Shown: piece after piece, positions 61,584 to 64,000 of the stretch | How the letters are laid out: each line of letters opens with the position of its first letter | Position numbering within the stretch: the stretch's first letter is position 1 | Assembly: GCA_965199105.1 (NCBI GenBank) | Contig: CBDAQO010000002.1 | Location: forward strand, 310,001-374,000 | Origin: LMUY01 sp965199105 | GTDB taxonomy: Bacteria > Pseudomonadota > Alphaproteobacteria > Acetobacterales > Acetobacteraceae | Reading direction: 5' to 3' | DNA: 64,000 nucleotides | The notes under the pieces: model-generated | Told to the model about the DNA's origin: nothing | Seen by the model: the letters and a program-made list of their open reading frames with translations, nothing else | Databases searched by the model: none | Program-made: the position numbers and the translations under genes

Positions 61584-62594
61584 ATGGAGTGGCCACGGGA
61601 GAGCGGCTCGTTCGCGCTGGGGGATTTCGCGGCCGAAAAGGGCGGCATCATCCACAACGCGCAGATCGGCTGGGAGCGCCACGGCACGCTGAACGCCGCG
61701 CGCGACAACCTCATCCTGTATCCCAGCAGCTACACCGCCCAGCATGCCGACATGGCGTGGCTGGTCGGGCCGGACGCCATCCTCGACCCGGCGCGCTGGT
61801 GCATCGTCGCGGTGGACATGTTCTCCAACGGCGTCTCCTCCGGTGCGGCCGACACGCCCGGCTTCCCCGAGCTGGTGACGGTGGCCGACAACGTGCGCGC
61901 GCAGCACCGGCTGGTGACGGAGCAGTTCGGCGCCGACACGCTGGCGGCTGTCTACGGCTACTCCATGGGCGGCATGCAGGCCTATCACTGGGCCGCGCTC
62001 TACCCCGCCATGGTGCAGCGGGCGATCGTGGTCTGCGGCAGCGCCCGCACGGCCACGCACAACAAGGTGTTCCTCTCGGGCCTGCTGCGCACGCTGGAGG
62101 CCGCGCCGGAGTTCATAGGCCAGGGCCGGTTCTCCGCCGAACCGACCGCCGCCTTGCACGCGTTCGGCCACATCTACGCCGGCTGGGCGCTGAGCCAGGA
62201 CTTCTATCGCGCCGGGCTGCACATCCAGGCGTTGGGCGCGCCCGACCTCGAGCACTTCCTCCGCACCGACTGGGCCGAGCGCTTCGCCAGCTTCCGCGCC
62301 GCCAACCTCTACGCCCAGGCGCTCGCCTGGTACCACGGCGACATCGCCGACAACGCGCTCTATGGCGGTGACCTGGAGCGGGCGCTGCGGGCCATCCGCG
62401 CCCGCGTGCTGCTGCTGCCCGGCGAGACCGACCTGTATTTCCGCGTGGCCGACAACGACGCCGAGCGCCGCGTGCTGACCGACGCCCGGCTGCAGCCAAT
62501 CCCGAGCATCTGGGGCCACCGCGCCGGCAACCCCTCCACCAACCCGGAGGATGCGGCGTTCCTGCGCGCGGCGGTGCGGGACTGGCTTGGCTAG
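61584..62594 (+). CDS. Alpha/beta hydrolase, homoserine acetyltransferase-like
   Basis: 336 residues. MetX-type fold: AQIGWERHGTLNAARDN, then the nucleophile elbow GYSMGGMQ, a long cap domain, and late Asp (GETDLYF) and His (WGHRAGN). Many such proteins next to no methionine genes are general hydrolases, so true MetX function is doubtful. AAGGAGGG upstream of ATG 61584. The TAG stop is inside repeat copy C. Confidence 0.82.
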   Translation: MEWPRESGSFALGDFAAEKGGIIHNAQIGWERHGTLNAARDNLILYPSSYTAQHADMAWLVGPDAILDPARWCIVAVDMFSNGVSSGAADTPGFPELVTVADNVRAQHRLVTEQFGADTLAAVYGYSMGGMQAYHWAALYPAMVQRAIVVCGSARTATHNKVFLSGLLRTLEAAPEFIGQGRFSAEPTAALHAFGHIYAGWALSQDFYRAGLHIQALGAPDLEHFLRTDWAERFASFRAANLYAQALAWYHGDIADNALYGGDLERALRAIRARVLLLPGETDLYFRVADNDAERRVLTDARLQPIPSIWGHRAGNPSTNPEDAAFLRAAVRDWLG

Positions 62595-62697
62595 AGCATG
62601 TTCCGTTCGCTTCCGCTCACTTCACACGCTCTAACCCTCTGTTTTGCGAGCATCTTCACCCGAACAGACGATTCCGTCTGATCGGGATCTGCTCTAG
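62591..62697 (+). repeat. 107-bp CTAG-bounded element, copy C
   Basis: Starts CTAGAGCATG and ends TGCTCTAG, the same ends and length as copies A and B, but the inner sequence differs. A hairpin CAGACG-ATTC-CGTCTG lies near its right side. The left CTAG provides the stop of the MetX-like gene. Confidence 0.8.
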
Positions 62698-62706
62698 CAG
62701 GCCACC

Positions 62707-63582
62707 CTAGGCGACGAAGCGCAGCAGCACGTTCCCATACGGCGTAAACTCGCGCAGCACGATCCCCTCTAGGGTCGGCAGCGTTGGAACGCCGGCCGCG
62801 TGCAGGATTGCCGCCGCGTCGGGCAGGGCACGGACCTGGATGTCGATGCCGATGCATGCCGCCTCGCCGCCCACGTCGGGCTCGTCGTCCAAACCGAGGG
62901 CGCGGGCCCAGGCGCCGGGCGGCACAACGCGGATGATGCCCTTGCCGGTGACCGCCTCCACGCCGAGCGCCGTGGCACGGATCGCGTCCGCGCCGAACAG
63001 GCGGCCCAGGCGCTGGACCAGCGGGGCAGGGTTGCGCGCCGCGTAGGTGATGGCGGCGAAGCCCAGCGCGCCGTTGGGGTGGTCCATCCACTCCGGCACC
63101 CACACCAGCTCGGGCCGGTGCTGCTGGACGATGAAGTTGGAGGCGCGCGGCAACGCCGGGTCGAGCAGGATCTCCAGCGTCACCACCGCCTCGTCCCACT
63201 CTTTCCCCGGCAGCCGCACGCGCCGGCGGAAGTCCACCCGACCCTGGGCTGGAATGCCCTGCGCGGCCACCTGGGCGCAGTCGCCGGGCGCGTCCTCGCT
63301 GTATAGCGCGACCAGGGAGACGCCTTCCCGCTCGGCCAGCGCATCGGCCATGTGGCGCCCGAAGCGGAAGCCGCCGATGGCGTGGCTGTCCAGCAGCGTC
63401 TCGTCGTAGAGGCCCATCAGCTCGAGCGCCGAGCGTTCCAGCACGATCAGGCTCGTGCTGGTGCCCCAGGGATGCAGGCCGGTGGGAGCGGTGCGGAACC
63501 CGAGCGTGCGGTAGCGGGCGGCGGTGGCCTCGAGGTCGCGGACCAGAACCAGCGGATGGTCGATGCCCAGCCTCGCCGCCAT
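62707..63582 (-). CDS. VOC family (glyoxalase/bleomycin resistance-like) protein
   Basis: 291 residues with two VOC modules. The N-terminal one starts IDHPLVLVRDLEATAARYRTLGF with the first metal His, and the second includes GALGFAAITYAARNP. WVPEWMDHPNGALGF is typical of the ring-cleavage-dioxygenase-like VOC_2 group. Substrate unknown. ATG 63582 is preceded by GGGGAGG. It begins 10 bases from repeat copy C at its 3' side. Confidence 0.85.
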   Translation of the reverse strand: MAARLGIDHPLVLVRDLEATAARYRTLGFRTAPTGLHPWGTSTSLIVLERSALELMGLYDETLLDSHAIGGFRFGRHMADALAEREGVSLVALYSEDAPGDCAQVAAQGIPAQGRVDFRRRVRLPGKEWDEAVVTLEILLDPALPRASNFIVQQHRPELVWVPEWMDHPNGALGFAAITYAARNPAPLVQRLGRLFGADAIRATALGVEAVTGKGIIRVVPPGAWARALGLDDEPDVGGEAACIGIDIQVRALPDAAAILHAAGVPTLPTLEGIVLREFTPYGNVLLRFVA

Positions 63583-63714
63583 CGCGTGCCTCCCCTGCCA
63601 GCGTCCTCGCCGACCTCGGTGTAGCACGCCGCTTGCCATGCCGCTTGCCATGGGGATGCTTGTGGCGCCGGGGAAGCGATGGCTTGTTAGCGGCCTCGAA
63701 CGGAGACGCAGCGC

Positions 63715-64000
63715 ATGGACATTCGCACGATCGGCGTCGTGGGCCTGGGCAACATGGGGCTCGGCATGGCCGGCACGCTGGTCCGCGCTGGCTTCGCCGT
63801 GAGCGGTTACGACATCAGCCCCACCCGGCGGGCGCCGGCCGAGGCGGTGGGGGTGGCGTACGTGGCGGACCTCGCCGACCTGCTGCGCTCGTCCGACGCG
63901 CTGGTGATGTCGCTGCCCTACGCGCGGGACGTCGAGGCCGTGGTGACGGCGGCGGACGGCCTGCTGTCCCGCCACGACCGCAAGGTGGTCGTGATCGACA
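63715..64000 (+). CDS. 3-Hydroxyisobutyrate dehydrogenase family protein (3' truncated)
   Basis: Only the first 95 residues are in the window. GVVGLGNMGLGMAGTLVRAG is the beta-hydroxyacid dehydrogenase NAD motif, followed by VSGYDISPTRR and the loop VMSLPYARDVEAVV. Members include 3-hydroxyisobutyrate, tartronate semialdehyde and L-threonate dehydrogenases; the C-terminal part needed to decide is cut off. Purine-rich CGGAGACG precedes ATG 63715. Confidence 0.88.
   Translation, partial: MDIRTIGVVGLGNMGLGMAGTLVRAGFAVSGYDISPTRRAPAEAVGVAYVADLADLLRSSDALVMSLPYARDVEAVVTAADGLLSRHDRKVVVID

Overview
The window is a very GC-rich bacterial chromosome segment, densely coded on both strands, with no tRNA, rRNA, phage, transposase or CRISPR array that I can see. 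A complete hopanoid gene set (hpnA to hpnG plus hpnH), the CysD/CysNC sulfate activation pair, OprB and NodT type outer membrane proteins, a DUF29 relic, and dispersed palindromic elements bounded by CTAG point to an alphaproteobacterium, most likely Acetobacteraceae or another Rhodospirillales lineage. The family assignment is inference from gene content and protein style.

Layout. 1-4.4 kb: a truncated TPR/ATP-grasp gene translationally coupled to cysD and cysNC (PAPS synthesis). 4.4-16.7 kb: an exported protein, hpnH, a frameshifted DUF29 gene, agmatinase, then the hopanoid operon read right to left (hpnA-B-C-D-E-shc-hpnG), most genes joined by 4-base start/stop overlaps, preceded by a lipoprotein-like esterase. 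16.8-21.4 kb: a family 2 glycosyltransferase divergent from rmlB-A-C-D for dTDP-L-rhamnose. 21.5-28 kb: dienelactone-hydrolase-like protein, uronate dehydrogenase and RraA-like aldolase pair, two unknown exported or Ala-rich proteins, cysK, and a fumarylacetoacetase-family hydrolase. 27.6-31.2 kb: prpC-prpB divergent from an ScfR/RamB-type regulator. 31.2-38 kb: CobW GTPase, amidohydrolase, MFS transporter, ferritin-like protein, CinA-type amidase, OprB porin. 38.2-45.2 kb: phosphonate monoester hydrolase with a full oligopeptide-type ABC transporter. 45.2-52.2 kb: a NodT outer membrane factor divergent from an RND adaptor and CzcA-type pump, followed by two tiny exported proteins. 52.2-54.6 kb: response regulator and divergent sensor kinase. 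54.6-64 kb: a sulfite-oxidase-like molybdoenzyme with its cytochrome b and a PRC-barrel-like protein, BdhA-like dehydrogenase, DUF2252, a short-chain reductase, a SelW-like thioredoxin-fold protein, an M20 peptidase, a MetX-like hydrolase, a VOC protein and a truncated hydroxyacid dehydrogenase.

The most striking non-gene signals are two families of short repeats. One is a 106-107 bp element with CTAG ends (three copies), each abutting a coding sequence so that the element supplies a stop or the first base of a start. The other is a CTCTCCC/GGGAGAG palindrome (four loci), one copy of which is translated in frame inside hpnB and another of which forms the C-terminus of an amidohydrolase. I did not find a clear new defence or biosynthetic system. 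The best candidates for new biology are these coding repeats, the TPR/ATP-grasp-cysDNC coupling, and the phosphonate hydrolase-transporter cassette.
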